DNA of 64,000 nucleotides from Gammaproteobacteria bacterium (GCA_009840525.1 VXNP01000109.1:1-64000); one strand, 5' to 3'; positions 47,095 to 54,608 are shown, counted from the first letter of the stretch. A program made the numbers and translations. Notes: generated from the sequence alone by a model not told the origin.

Positions 47095-47364
47095 GGCGAG
47101 TGGGTGATGAGGAGCGTTGCTGGAAGATAGGCGGGAGTCGGGGGCGCGGACATGGTTAGGTGCGCCTAGCGTGGAGTCGCCAAGTATTCCCGCGTCAACC
47201 TCGAATCGCAGCCGATCGCCGGAAGCGAAGAAACACCAGGGAAGTCCAGCCGGATCTCAAGATGGAGTACCGGTGTGTTGCGACCCAGACCTACGATTCG
47301 ACCGCACAGTGATACATCATGACATGTCCAACGATACGTCGGTGAATCACATTGGAATGCCGTA

Positions 47365-47407
47365 AACGGCTATTTCATAAGCAGTTAAGAGATATGAAAT
47401 AACCGTT
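47365..47407. repeat. inverted repeat with 15-base arms
   Basis: AACGGCTATTTCATA at 47365-47379 pairs with TATGAAATAACCGTT at 47393-47407 apart from one G-T position, around a 13-base loop. It could be an operator or an RNA hairpin. It lacks the G+C-rich stem of an ordinary terminator. Confidence 0.65.
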
Positions 47408-47413
47408 AAGAGG

Positions 47414-47451
47414 ATGACATGGACGTCACGTTTGCAACGACCCCATGTCAT
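47414..47451. repeat. 9-base dyad ATGACATGG / CCATGTCAT
   Basis: ATGACATGG (47414-47422) and its exact reverse complement (47443-47451) are 20 bases apart. Further ATGACAT words stand at 47319 (direct) and 47541 (inverted), so this may be a set of binding sites for one of the winged-helix proteins encoded downstream. Confidence 0.5.
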
Positions 47452-47640
47452 TTCACATCGATAGGTCAGTTGTCTTGCCACTTCCACCCGAGATGTCGCC
47501 GAAGAAGCCAACGGCGAAAACCCCCTAGGAGTAGACACGAATGTCATCTCATCCCGATCATTTTCGCCGTTTGTTTGGGGGGAAGAGCGTGGCCAGCAAC
47601 CGGTTGGCTGAAGACGTGGTTCCCTAATGATGTGGTGGTG

Positions 47641-47669
47641 TTGACAGACATGGAGAACGAAGTTAGCCT
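47641..47669 (+). promoter_or_regulatory. promoter of the four-gene operon
   Basis: A perfect -35 TTGACA (47641-47646) is followed after exactly 17 bases by TAGCCT (47664-47669). A start near 47676 would give a leader of about 19 bases carrying GAGG before ATG 47695. Confidence 0.6.
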
Positions 47670-47694
47670 AAAGGGCAGTTGAGGATAACCACCG

Positions 47695-48174
47695 ATGGAA
47701 AACGCTGGTAAGTGCAGCGCATCGGATGTACGTGTGGGATACGTCCGGAGGAGGGAAAACGTATCAATGTCAGAAGTTACCTCGCACGACCCGCTGAAAG
47801 AACTCGTCGTTGACGCCCACGAGATGGACCGAGAACGGTTGGCTAGTTCCCTCAGCGTTTGGGCCCGTATCGACCCTTCTAAGAACTTGATTCGCTTCAT
47901 GCCGGGCGCCAAGCAGAATGCCACAATCAAGCAACTCACGCTCGTCGCGTTGCTGGGCCAGATGGCCATCAAGCTTCTCAACGATGAGCGGGAGGAGGGT
48001 TTGACGCCGAGTGAGCTGTCGCAGCGTACGGGCGTCAAAGGCAACTCGCTGCGGCCGCAGTTGAAAGCGCTGGCGGACGACGGAATCGTGCTGAAGAACG
48101 ATGGCAGAAAGTACATCGTTCCACCCCAGTCCTTCGATCGCGCCCTTGCGCTCTTGGGTGACTACGATGGTTGA
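47695..48174 (+). CDS. small winged-helix protein, first gene of the island operon
   Basis: A 159-residue protein I do not recognise. The C-terminal 80 residues form a winged helix: QLTLVALLGQMAIKLL, then GLTPSELSQRTGVKGNSLRP as the recognition helix and LKALADDGIVLKNDGRKYIV as the wing. The first 75 residues are helical and charged without known motif. ATG 47695 fits the promoter and a GAGG 10 bases upstream; ATG 47767 (135 residues) is an alternative with AGGAGGG further off. It overlaps the next gene by 8 bases. It may sense or regulate the system rather than act as effector. Confidence 0.7.
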   Translation: MENAGKCSASDVRVGYVRRRENVSMSEVTSHDPLKELVVDAHEMDRERLASSLSVWARIDPSKNLIRFMPGAKQNATIKQLTLVALLGQMAIKLLNDEREEGLTPSELSQRTGVKGNSLRPQLKALADDGIVLKNDGRKYIVPPQSFDRALALLGDYDG

Positions 48175-48769
48175 CCTCCCCCATGACGCCACTCAGAAGC
48201 TGGAGAGAGCGGGAAGGGTTGTGGATGCTGCGGTCGCGATGCTGGATCGCTATCCGGAAGAATACCGGGTGACGATTCTGGAATCGCTGCTCGCGGTAGC
48301 AAGCGGCGCCGGGTGGGCAACACGACCACCCTCACCCATAACGAGTGCGACCGGTCGTACCGACACCATCGCCGCCGAGAAAGGAGGTTCGCTGGCTGAA
48401 GCTGCCGCGGTGGCGGGTGTCGATCAAGCTGATCTTGAGCGGATCGTCCACCTTGGCGATGACGGCTTCGTGAAGTTACTGCTTCAAGTCCACGGTCGTT
48501 CAGTTGCTGAACGGGCGAATCGCGCCGCGGCCATCTATTGCTTCATTAAGGAGCACGGCTTCGGCGAGAGGGACGTGGAAATCGAGGAACTCAGGCGGGT
48601 CTGCGTTGAGCAGAAGGCATACAACGCCCCGAATTTCGCTCGAAACTTACAGACGAGCCCCTGGCTGCTAGTGATTGGCGAGCCCAGAAGCCGGCACAAG
48701 GAGTACCGGCTATCCGCGGAAGGCGAGCAAGAGGCCAAGGCCAGCCTGCGGGAGTTGCTCGGTGTGTGA
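48167..48769 (+). CDS. winged-helix protein, paralogue A of the island operon
   Basis: A 200-residue protein whose ATG lies inside the end of the previous gene, so it is translationally coupled. Layout: a helical N-terminus (LERAGRVVDAAVAMLDRYPE and a helix ending ESLLAVAS), a variable Pro/Ser/Thr linker (about 50-65), a middle helix-turn-helix-like part (LAEAAAVAGVDQADLERIVH), and a C-terminal winged helix with NFARNLQTSPWLLVIGEP and KEYRLSAEGEQEAKASLREL. The same layout recurs in the next gene. Function unknown; the architecture suggests a DNA- or protein-binding adaptor. Confidence 0.7.
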   Translation: MVDLPHDATQKLERAGRVVDAAVAMLDRYPEEYRVTILESLLAVASGAGWATRPPSPITSATGRTDTIAAEKGGSLAEAAAVAGVDQADLERIVHLGDDGFVKLLLQVHGRSVAERANRAAAIYCFIKEHGFGERDVEIEELRRVCVEQKAYNAPNFARNLQTSPWLLVIGEPRSRHKEYRLSAEGEQEAKASLRELLGV

Positions 48770-48880
48770 CCGAACAGCGGTGCCACATGGGCTCATCCTC
48801 AGCGATTAGGAGACATCCTCCATGGTTCAACCGGGGGTGCAACTCGACAACAGTGCAATCTATCGAAGGAGTCTGTCCAC

Positions 48881-49471
48881 ATGAATGATGACTTGTCGGG
48901 TCAGAATCGTTTTGATGCTTGGGAAGACTTGGTGACGGATGCCGTGGCCTTCGCCGAACGGTTTCCGCAGGGGGTACGCTCGGGCATAGTCCAAGCTCTC
49001 TTGAGCCATACCGTAAGTCCGTCGGCGACCGCCAGTACGGCGCCCTCGACGCCGAACAGCGGACCGATCTCATCGGATCACGGGGACAGCGGCATCGACG
49101 CAGTCGCCCGCGCTGCGCAAGTGAATGTGAACATCCTCCGGCGGTTCATTCAGGTAGACGAGGACGGCACCGTCACTGTCCGAGCACGCCTAGGGGCTTC
49201 GCGGGCGGATTCCCAGAACATCTACGGCGCCCTTCTAGCCTACGTGCGAGAAACCGCACTGGGTGAACTTAACACCGAGGCGGAACTAATCCACGCCATC
49301 TGTAACGAGCACGCGTGCATGGATGGGAATCTCGCTGCGAACCTAAGGAAACGAGAATGGCTTCTAGAACACGGGGTTAAGGGCGGGAACAAGTCGTACC
49401 GTCTCTCGCCCGCAGGAGAACAGGCCGCGCGAGAGCAGATTGTTGCCCTGTGCGCGGTCGAGTCGGGTTGA
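48881..49471 (+). CDS. winged-helix protein, paralogue B of the island operon
   Basis: A 196-residue protein homologous along its length to 48167-48769: WEDLVTDAVAFAERFPQGVR with GIVQALL, a Ser/Thr/Pro linker (about 44-66), GIDAVARAAQVNVNILRRFI, then LAANLRKREWLLEHGVKGG and KSYRLSPAGEQAAREQI as the winged helix. The two share perhaps a quarter to a third of residues, so the duplication is old. A 111-base gap without recognisable element separates it from the previous gene. Having two diverged copies suggests a heteromeric complex or two specificities. Confidence 0.7.
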   Translation: MNDDLSGQNRFDAWEDLVTDAVAFAERFPQGVRSGIVQALLSHTVSPSATASTAPSTPNSGPISSDHGDSGIDAVARAAQVNVNILRRFIQVDEDGTVTVRARLGASRADSQNIYGALLAYVRETALGELNTEAELIHAICNEHACMDGNLAANLRKREWLLEHGVKGGNKSYRLSPAGEQAAREQIVALCAVESG

Positions 49472-49493
49472 ACGCAATGACAGCATACAGGTC

Positions 49494-50264
49494 ATGGGCG
49501 CGTCACCCCTGAAGCAACCAGCGGTACTGGGCACCCTGCCGCCGGGGCTTCGTGATCCCCTCGTGGAAGAGTTCAACAAGATCCTTCGGAACTTTAGAGA
49601 GCGTCGTTGGGAGCCCGCTGAGTTGGATGGCGGTAAGCTCTGCGAGATTGTCTATTCGATTCTCAAGGGTCATGTGGACGGGTCGTTCCCCGCGTCCCCG
49701 TCAAAGCCGCCGAACATGTACGACGCGTGCCAACGTCTGGAACAGGCGCGTGGCCAGCTGCGGTCCATTCGGATCCAGATCCCTCGGATGTTGATTGCGC
49801 TCTACGAGATCCGGAACAACCGTGGTGTGGGTCACGTGGGGGGCGATGTCGATCCTAATCAGCAGGATAGCGCGGTGGTCGTCTCCATGTCGCAGTGGAT
49901 CATGGCGGAGCTTGTCCGCGTGTTCCACAAGGTTGACCTAGACACAGCCGCCGCAGCCGTTGAAACACTCGTCGAACGAACAATACCTCTGGTCTGGGGT
50001 GTCAACGGCTCGTTGCGGGTCCTGAACCCGTCGCTAACGGCGCGGGACAAGGCGCTCGTGGTTCTCTACAGCGCCCGCCGTATGACTGCCGCGAAGCTAG
50101 CAGTGGATGTCGAGTATAAGAACCTCTCGCGATTCCGCGACAAAGTGATCGGGAAGGCCCACGCTGAGAAGTTGCTCAACTTCGATCCACACACCGACCA
50201 AGTCGTTCTGTCGCCACTGGGCGCTCGCTACGTGGAGACGGAGATCGACCTAGAAGTGAGTTAG
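49494..50264 (+). CDS. HEPN/Abi-like protein with C-terminal winged helix, last gene of the island operon
   Basis: About 256 residues. The N-terminal 175 residues are helical and contain LYEIRNNRGVGHVGGDVDPN: Arg107, Asn108 and His114 form an R-N-x5-H motif such as HEPN ribonucleases and Abi_C proteins carry, with the helix IMAELVRVFH after it. The C-terminal part (LTARDKALVVLYSARRMTAA and VVLSPLGARYVETEI) is another winged helix. ATG 49494 has only a weak AGG in front; the frame is open a little further but without ATG or GTG. It is the best effector candidate of the operon, perhaps an RNase triggered by infection. Confidence 0.68.
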   Translation: MGASPLKQPAVLGTLPPGLRDPLVEEFNKILRNFRERRWEPAELDGGKLCEIVYSILKGHVDGSFPASPSKPPNMYDACQRLEQARGQLRSIRIQIPRMLIALYEIRNNRGVGHVGGDVDPNQQDSAVVVSMSQWIMAELVRVFHKVDLDTAAAAVETLVERTIPLVWGVNGSLRVLNPSLTARDKALVVLYSARRMTAAKLAVDVEYKNLSRFRDKVIGKAHAEKLLNFDPHTDQVVLSPLGARYVETEIDLEVS

Positions 50265-50327
50265 AGTGCCAAGCTCGGCGTCGATCCTATACCGCAGTCG
50301 CCTGATCCCCGCATGACCGACCATCCC

Positions 50328-50376
50328 CTCACCACCCCAGCACCCCCGGCAGCCACAGCACCACTCCCGGCACCAG
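50328..50376 (-). repeat. 49-bp direct repeat B, functional dctM 3' end
   Basis: This is the actual end of dctM, encoding LVPGVVLWLP-G-VLGW and its stop. It matches the displaced copy at 45450-45498 at 45 of 49 positions, same orientation. The island lies between the two. Confidence 0.8.
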
Positions 50377-51603
50377 TGCGATGAGCATCGTAAGCCCCAG
50401 CATCAAGGCCAGATACGGCCACAGCGGCCGCGCCACCTCGGCCGGCTCGACTCCCCCCACCGAGCAGGCCACCAGCAGGCTCACGCCCACCGGCGGCAGG
50501 AACACGGAGATCCCCTGGGTCGCCACGATGACAGCGCCGTAGTGCACGGGATCGATGCCCAGTTGCATCGCCAAGGGCAGCAGGATCGGCGTAAGCAGGA
50601 CGACCGCGGGCACACCCTCGAGGATGGCGCCGAGCGGAAGGAAGACGAGGATTGTGAGGATCATGAAGCCGGCCTGGCCGCCCCCCATCCCCACCACTGA
50701 TGCCGCCAGCGTCTGGGGCACCTGCATCACGGCGAGCACCCAGCCCAGCAGGCGGGCGGCGCCCACCACGAACAGCACCATCCCCGACACCATGGCGGTC
50801 TGGACGACCTTCCTCCACAGCTCCGCGAGGGTGAGGGATCGGTACACCGCCCCGGCCAGGAGCAGCGCATAGGCTACCGCTACCGCAGCGGCCTCCGTGG
50901 GAGTGAAGAGCCCGAAGCGGATGCCGCCCAGGATGACGACGATCATGAACAGGGGGAGCAGGGCGTCTCCCGCCGCCCGGCGGAGTTCCGCGAAGGACGC
51001 GCGCTCCCCGGCGGGCCATCCCTGCCTGCGCGCCTGCCACCCGATCTGCGTCATCAGGCCCACGGCGATCAGCAGCGCGGGCACGATCGAGGCGACGAAC
51101 AGGGCGCCGATGGAGATGTTGCCGATGACGCCGTAGACGACCATCACAATCGCCGGCGGAATGAGGATCCCCATTCCGCACGCGGCCGACACGATCGCGG
51201 TGGCGCGCGCCCGGCCGTATCCGTTCGCCGTCAGCTGGGGCACCATGATGCCCCCGATGGCGGCCGCGTCCGCGGAAGTGGAACCCGACACGCCCGAGAA
51301 GAACATCTCGGCCATGATGACCACCTGCCCGAGCCCGCCCGGGAGGTGTCCGACGAGTGCGCGCGCCAGCGTCACCAGTCGGCGGCTGATGCCCCCGACG
51401 TCCATCAGGAAGCCGGCCAGAATGAAGAGGGGCACGGCGAGCATGGGGAAGGAGTCCATCCCCGCGACGATCTGCTGCGGAATGATGACGAGCGGGAGGT
51501 CCGCCACCACGATGGCCAGCACGGCCGCGATCGCGAGCGCGAAGCCGATGGGCACGGCAGCCAGCACGAGCAGGCCGAAGACGCCGAGGAGGAAGGCGCC
51601 CAT
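50329..51603 (-). CDS. dctM: TRAP transporter large permease, DctM type
   Basis: A 424-residue membrane protein with about 12 helices. Motifs include MLAVPLFILAGFLMDVGGIS, FFSGVSGSTSADAAAIGGIM, GILIPPAIVMVVYGV and FGLFTPTEAAAVAVAYALLL, all standard for DctM. ATG 51603 shares its A with the dctQ stop (TGATG); the frame open further upstream overlaps dctQ and is not real. It carries a small organic acid inward using a sodium gradient, together with dctQ and the binding protein. Its last 16 codons are the repeat that flanks the defence island. Confidence 0.9.
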   Translation of the reverse strand: MGAFLLGVFGLLVLAAVPIGFALAIAAVLAIVVADLPLVIIPQQIVAGMDSFPMLAVPLFILAGFLMDVGGISRRLVTLARALVGHLPGGLGQVVIMAEMFFSGVSGSTSADAAAIGGIMVPQLTANGYGRARATAIVSAACGMGILIPPAIVMVVYGVIGNISIGALFVASIVPALLIAVGLMTQIGWQARRQGWPAGERASFAELRRAAGDALLPLFMIVVILGGIRFGLFTPTEAAAVAVAYALLLAGAVYRSLTLAELWRKVVQTAMVSGMVLFVVGAARLLGWVLAVMQVPQTLAASVVGMGGGQAGFMILTILVFLPLGAILEGVPAVVLLTPILLPLAMQLGIDPVHYGAVIVATQGISVFLPPVGVSLLVACSVGGVEPAEVARPLWPYLALMLGLTMLIALVPGVVLWLPGVLGW

Positions 51604-52085
51604 CAGCCCGAGTCCTCCCCCGCCCACCCAGCCACCATGTGCACCACCATCAGCAGCCCGGACACCGGAGCTGCCGCGTAAACCAGGGCGACAGGCAGGT
51701 TCAGCGCCGGCGAGCGCTCTCCCATGGTCAGATCCATGAGCGCGATGCCGGTACCGATGAGGAGGAGCGAGAACAGAAGCACGACCGCCCCGGCGAACCT
51801 CTCCACGACCTTCTTCGCGCGCGGCGCCAGCGCCTTCGTGACCTGGTCGAACCCGAAGTGCGCCCGGTGCTCCACCGCCAGCGACGCTCCCAGCAGCGAC
51901 AGCCAGATGAAGCAGAAGCGCGACACCTCCTCGCTCCACGGATTCGGGTACGCGAAGAGGTAGCGCATCAGGACCTGGAGGAGGACGACGACGCAGACCG
52001 CGATCAAGAGCGCGCCCACGGCGGAGGTCTCGAAAGCGACGAGAGCCCGGTTGGCCGCGTGAAGCCGTTTACGCATTTTACGCAT
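51603..52085 (-). CDS. dctQ: TRAP transporter small permease, DctQ type
   Basis: A 160-residue membrane protein with four helices and the DctQ landmarks LLQVLMRYLFAYPNPWSEEVSRFCFIW, split here by position about 37-63, and a long amphipathic loop before helix 3. The start lies in a 9-base tandem repeat that offers ATG at 52085 and again at 52076, both in frame (MRKMRK). No ribosome site precedes it. It is coupled to dctM at its end and separated from the AlkD-like gene by 49 bases. Confidence 0.85.
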   Translation of the reverse strand: MRKMRKRLHAANRALVAFETSAVGALLIAVCVVVLLQVLMRYLFAYPNPWSEEVSRFCFIWLSLLGASLAVEHRAHFGFDQVTKALAPRAKKVVERFAGAVVLLFSLLLIGTGIALMDLTMGERSPALNLPVALVYAAAPVSGLLMVVHMVAGWAGEDSG

Positions 52086-52094
52086 TTTACGTAT
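52068..52094 (-). repeat. 9-bp tandem repeat over the dctQ start codon
   Basis: TTTACGCAT occurs twice and TTTACGTAT once, end to end, on the plus strand. On the minus strand each complete unit reads ATGCGTAAA, so a start codon is duplicated in frame; the third unit has decayed to ATA. Changes in copy number would alter the N-terminus without shifting the frame. Confidence 0.7.
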
Positions 52095-52134
52095 TCTGGC
52101 GCATTCTACGGTACCCGCTCCGCCTCGGCCCGCG

Positions 52135-52893
52135 TCACCGGATCGCCCTCCTCCGCTTCCTGACCCTGTACCGGTCGTGATCGGGCAGATACCGCGTATG
52201 CCGCCGGATCATCTCGGCCGAGAGATCGTCGAAGTGCCGCTCCACCAGGGCGGCCGCGACCCCCGGGTGCGCCTTCGACATGTCGCTCACAACCCACCCG
52301 ATCCCGGTTTGGATGAACCGCTCGCGTTCGCGCACAAGCGCCGCAACCGTCGTCTCGATGAGCGGATGGTACGACTCGTCGCGCGCCACCGCCCTGAACG
52401 GCACGATTGCCGCGCGGCGCTGCCAGAGGTTCTCGGCGGTACGCCATCCGGCGATCCGTTCGGCCGTCCCGGTTCGGCCACGGCGCAACAGCGGACCCAG
52501 CACCCGCACGCTGAACCAGTCGCTCGTCGACCAGTCGAAGAAGGCTCCTTCCGCGAAGAGTCCTTCGGCCACCGCCAGAAACCGGTCCGGCTGCAGCCGC
52601 CGCATCAGGTATCTCTGCATGTAGAGAATCCCGGCGAACTTGTCCTCGGCCAGGCGTTCCCCGATCAGCGACCGGGCCAGGGCGAGTTGATCGTCGTCCG
52701 ACAGGCGCTCGAGCCCGTGCTCGCCTCGCCACTCGGCCACAATCCGCGTGACCACCGGTGTCTTCACCCCGCGGTAGGCTATCGCGTGCTTCAGGTAGTT
52801 CTCGAACCACATCTTCGTGGACGGATCCGCAACCGCGTCCAGTCGCCCCTGCAGGTCCGTGATGACGGCAGCGCCTCTCGGATCGAAGCTCAT
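52135..52893 (-). CDS. AlkD-like DNA alkylation repair protein (HEAT-repeat DNA glycosylase)
   Basis: A 252-residue helical protein. The pattern MWFENYLKHAIAYRGVKTPV near the N-terminus, FDWSTSDWFSVRVLGPLLRR in the middle, ENLWQRRAAIVPFRA and IGWVVSDMSKAHPG with a C-terminal EMIRRHTRYL matches the AlkD/AlkC-type ALK repeats that remove N3- and N7-alkylpurines. Its ATG is one base after the dctP stop, and dctQ follows 49 bases later, so a repair gene sits inside a transporter operon. The conserved Trp/Asp pair needed for catalysis can be placed only roughly. Confidence 0.8.
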   Translation of the reverse strand: MSFDPRGAAVITDLQGRLDAVADPSTKMWFENYLKHAIAYRGVKTPVVTRIVAEWRGEHGLERLSDDDQLALARSLIGERLAEDKFAGILYMQRYLMRRLQPDRFLAVAEGLFAEGAFFDWSTSDWFSVRVLGPLLRRGRTGTAERIAGWRTAENLWQRRAAIVPFRAVARDESYHPLIETTVAALVRERERFIQTGIGWVVSDMSKAHPGVAAALVERHFDDLSAEMIRRHTRYLPDHDRYRVRKRRRAIR

Positions 52894-52894
52894 C

Positions 52895-54076
52895 TCATCG
52901 CGGGGGGATCAGGCTGTCCACGGCGCCGCGGGAGACGGCCTCACGCTCCGCCTCCGCCACCAGCCTGTCGATCAGCGCCTCGCCGTCCGGCAGTCGGTCG
53001 GCCAGCTCGTTCCAGATGCGCGGCCGCACGGCCGGGGCGAACGGCGCAAGCTCCGGGCGCGAGATCTCCACGCCCGCGGCCCGCATCTGCTCGATCGCGT
53101 CCGCCTCCATCCGGCGCGCGACTTCACTCTGGTAGGCGAGCGCATCGGCCGCCGCACGATCTACCGTCTCCCGGACATCCTCGGGCAGCCCTTGATAGAA
53201 GGGCTCGTTCACCAGGAGCGTGATCGGGTTGTAGGTGATGGACGTGAAGCTGTAGAACCGGGCTACCTCATGGAGCCGGCTGCTCACGAATCCGATGGCG
53301 TTCGCCTCGCCGCCGTCGATCACGCCCTGCTGCAGCGCGGAGTAGACCTCGCCGTAGTTCATCGGGGTCGCCTGGACGCCGAGCGCCGAGTACGCCGCGA
53401 GGTACGTCGCGTTCTGCAGCACCCGAAGCTTCAGTCCGGCGAGATCCGCGGGCGTCTCGACGGGCCGGCGCCGGTTGTACACGTGGCGAAATCCGTAGTC
53501 GAGGAAGCCCAGCGAGCGGACGCCCGTGCGTTGGAGCAGGAGGTCGCGCCACCAGTCCCCGACGGGGCCGTTCATCACCGCGAGCCCGTGATCCCTGTTC
53601 TCGAAGAGGAACGGGAGGTCGAACATCTGCCCCTCGGGCACCCAGCCCGAGAGCACCGGAGTGCCCGTGATGGCCATGTGCACCGCGCCGACCTGGATCT
53701 GCTCGAAGGCCACGCGCTCCCCACCGAGCTGCCCCGACGGATAGATGACGACCCGGAAGCGCCCGCCGGTGCGCTCGAGCATGAGATCCCGGAAGCGCTC
53801 CGCCAGGAGATGGAACTCAGAGTTGGTTGAGAGCACGTGGGAGAAGCGGACGTCCCATGTGGACGCGTCACCCTGGGCCGCGCTGCCGGAGCTGCCCGAT
53901 TCCGGGCTGCGGCACGACGCCAGCAGGAGTGCCGCCGGCAGTGCGATGAGCGCTCGCAGGCTGCGACTGTTCCCTCCACGGCCAAGCCCGAAGCCGGCTC
54001 GCAGCCGCGCCGTTCGCTCACGCCGGTTGCTCGCGTGGCGCAGCGCACGTGCGCCCGCGTTGTCACTCCCGCCCAA
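52895..54076 (-). CDS. dctP: TRAP transporter substrate-binding protein, DctP type
   Basis: About 393 residues from TTG 54076 (GGAAGG 8 bases upstream). The mature protein has DctP landmarks: VRFSHVLSTNSEFHLLAERF, GRFRVVIYPSGQLGGERVAF, LAGLKLRVLQNATYLAAYSALG and NYGEVYSALQQGVIDGGEAN. The lipobox LLLASC lies unusually far from that start, behind about 40 basic residues. CTG 53959 would instead give MRALIALPAALLLASC, an ideal leader, with GGAGG 13 bases upstream; GTG 54085 is a third option. The lipoprotein delivers an organic acid to DctQM. Its beginning overlaps the SRPBCC gene. Confidence 0.82.
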   Translation of the reverse strand: MGGSDNAGARALRHASNRRERTARLRAGFGLGRGGNSRSLRALIALPAALLLASCRSPESGSSGSAAQGDASTWDVRFSHVLSTNSEFHLLAERFRDLMLERTGGRFRVVIYPSGQLGGERVAFEQIQVGAVHMAITGTPVLSGWVPEGQMFDLPFLFENRDHGLAVMNGPVGDWWRDLLLQRTGVRSLGFLDYGFRHVYNRRRPVETPADLAGLKLRVLQNATYLAAYSALGVQATPMNYGEVYSALQQGVIDGGEANAIGFVSSRLHEVARFYSFTSITYNPITLLVNEPFYQGLPEDVRETVDRAAADALAYQSEVARRMEADAIEQMRAAGVEISRPELAPFAPAVRPRIWNELADRLPDGEALIDRLVAEAEREAVSRGAVDSLIPPR

Positions 54077-54545
54077 GTGGAACACCTTCCACAATGTGCC
54101 GCCGGATCGCCGCGGCCCAGTGGGCCATGTAGTCGTCGAACGCCTCTCCGAACGCCCGCACGACATCATCCGCGTCGGATGACAACGACGTCATGCGGTA
54201 TCTCACCGACGCCCGGCTTTGGCCTTCGCCATCAGGGGTCACGCGAACGTCCACCATGGCAGTGTGGTGGTCCGGAATCACATACACGAAGGAAGCGATG
54301 CCCCTGGCGAGCTCATGGCGCGTCTGGATCCAGGTCGCAGTTCCGACGCCCTGCTTGAGCGTCTGGAACACCAGGCCTTCTCGCGCCAGGCCCTCGGTCG
54401 GATGGAGATATCGCGGGTCCCAACCTGCCACCCATCGCCGCTCGCCTTCCGCGCTGAACAGCGGAAACGCTTCCTCAAACGGCAGCGCCATTGCTACAAT
54501 GCCCGTCTTCTCCACGTGAGCGCGCTCGCCTGCTTCGGTCGCCAT
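54063..54545 (-). CDS. SRPBCC (START-like) family protein
   Basis: A 160-residue soluble protein with the helix-grip fold: GIVAMALPFEEAFPLFSAEG, a long strand region (FVYVIPDHHTAMVDVRVTP and ASVRYRMTSLS), and a C-terminal helix with YMAHWAAAIRRHI. It is not closely similar to the SRPBCC protein at 20467-20919. It lies between the SDR gene and dctP, overlapping the dctP start, so it probably belongs to the same transcript. Ligand unknown. Confidence 0.75.
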   Translation of the reverse strand: MATEAGERAHVEKTGIVAMALPFEEAFPLFSAEGERRWVAGWDPRYLHPTEGLAREGLVFQTLKQGVGTATWIQTRHELARGIASFVYVIPDHHTAMVDVRVTPDGEGQSRASVRYRMTSLSSDADDVVRAFGEAFDDYMAHWAAAIRRHIVEGVPLGRE

Positions 54546-54608
54546 CTTCGCTCCCGGTCCTGGATGTTCTGGCGAAGGTCGTAGCGAAGAGCGAACCCCT
54601 GCGCACCC

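Larger units (their letters stand above)
47095..47694. other. gene-free control region between the R-M pair and the four-gene operon
   Basis: About 600 bases with no convincing coding frame on either strand; the open frames here are short, have odd composition and lack ribosome sites. The stretch is A+T-richer than the window average. It holds a 15-base-arm inverted repeat (47365-47407), a 9-base dyad (47414-47451), four copies of ATGACAT or its complement (47319, 47414, 47445, 47541) and a promoter at 47641-47669. It may also encode an RNA, which cannot be shown from sequence alone. Confidence 0.6.
45450..50376. mobile_element. defence island bounded by dctM-end direct repeats
   Basis: The segment between the two 49-base direct repeats holds exactly a restriction-modification pair, a gene-free control region and a four-gene winged-helix/HEPN operon, about 4.8 kb. 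Its right half is visibly poorer in G+C than the flanks. The arrangement fits an integrative cassette that entered at the 3' end of dctM and restored it with its own copy. No integrase or transposase is encoded inside, so mobility would need a helper enzyme or homologous recombination. Confidence 0.6.

Noticed and set aside
47419-47682. Short open frames in the gene-free island region
   Set aside because: They have odd composition, no ribosome site and overlap inverted repeats, so they were not called as genes.
45503-50327. An integrase or transposase inside the island
   Set aside because: All six genes were inspected for tyrosine or serine recombinase and DDE motifs and none is present; the mobile interpretation therefore rests on the repeats and content only.
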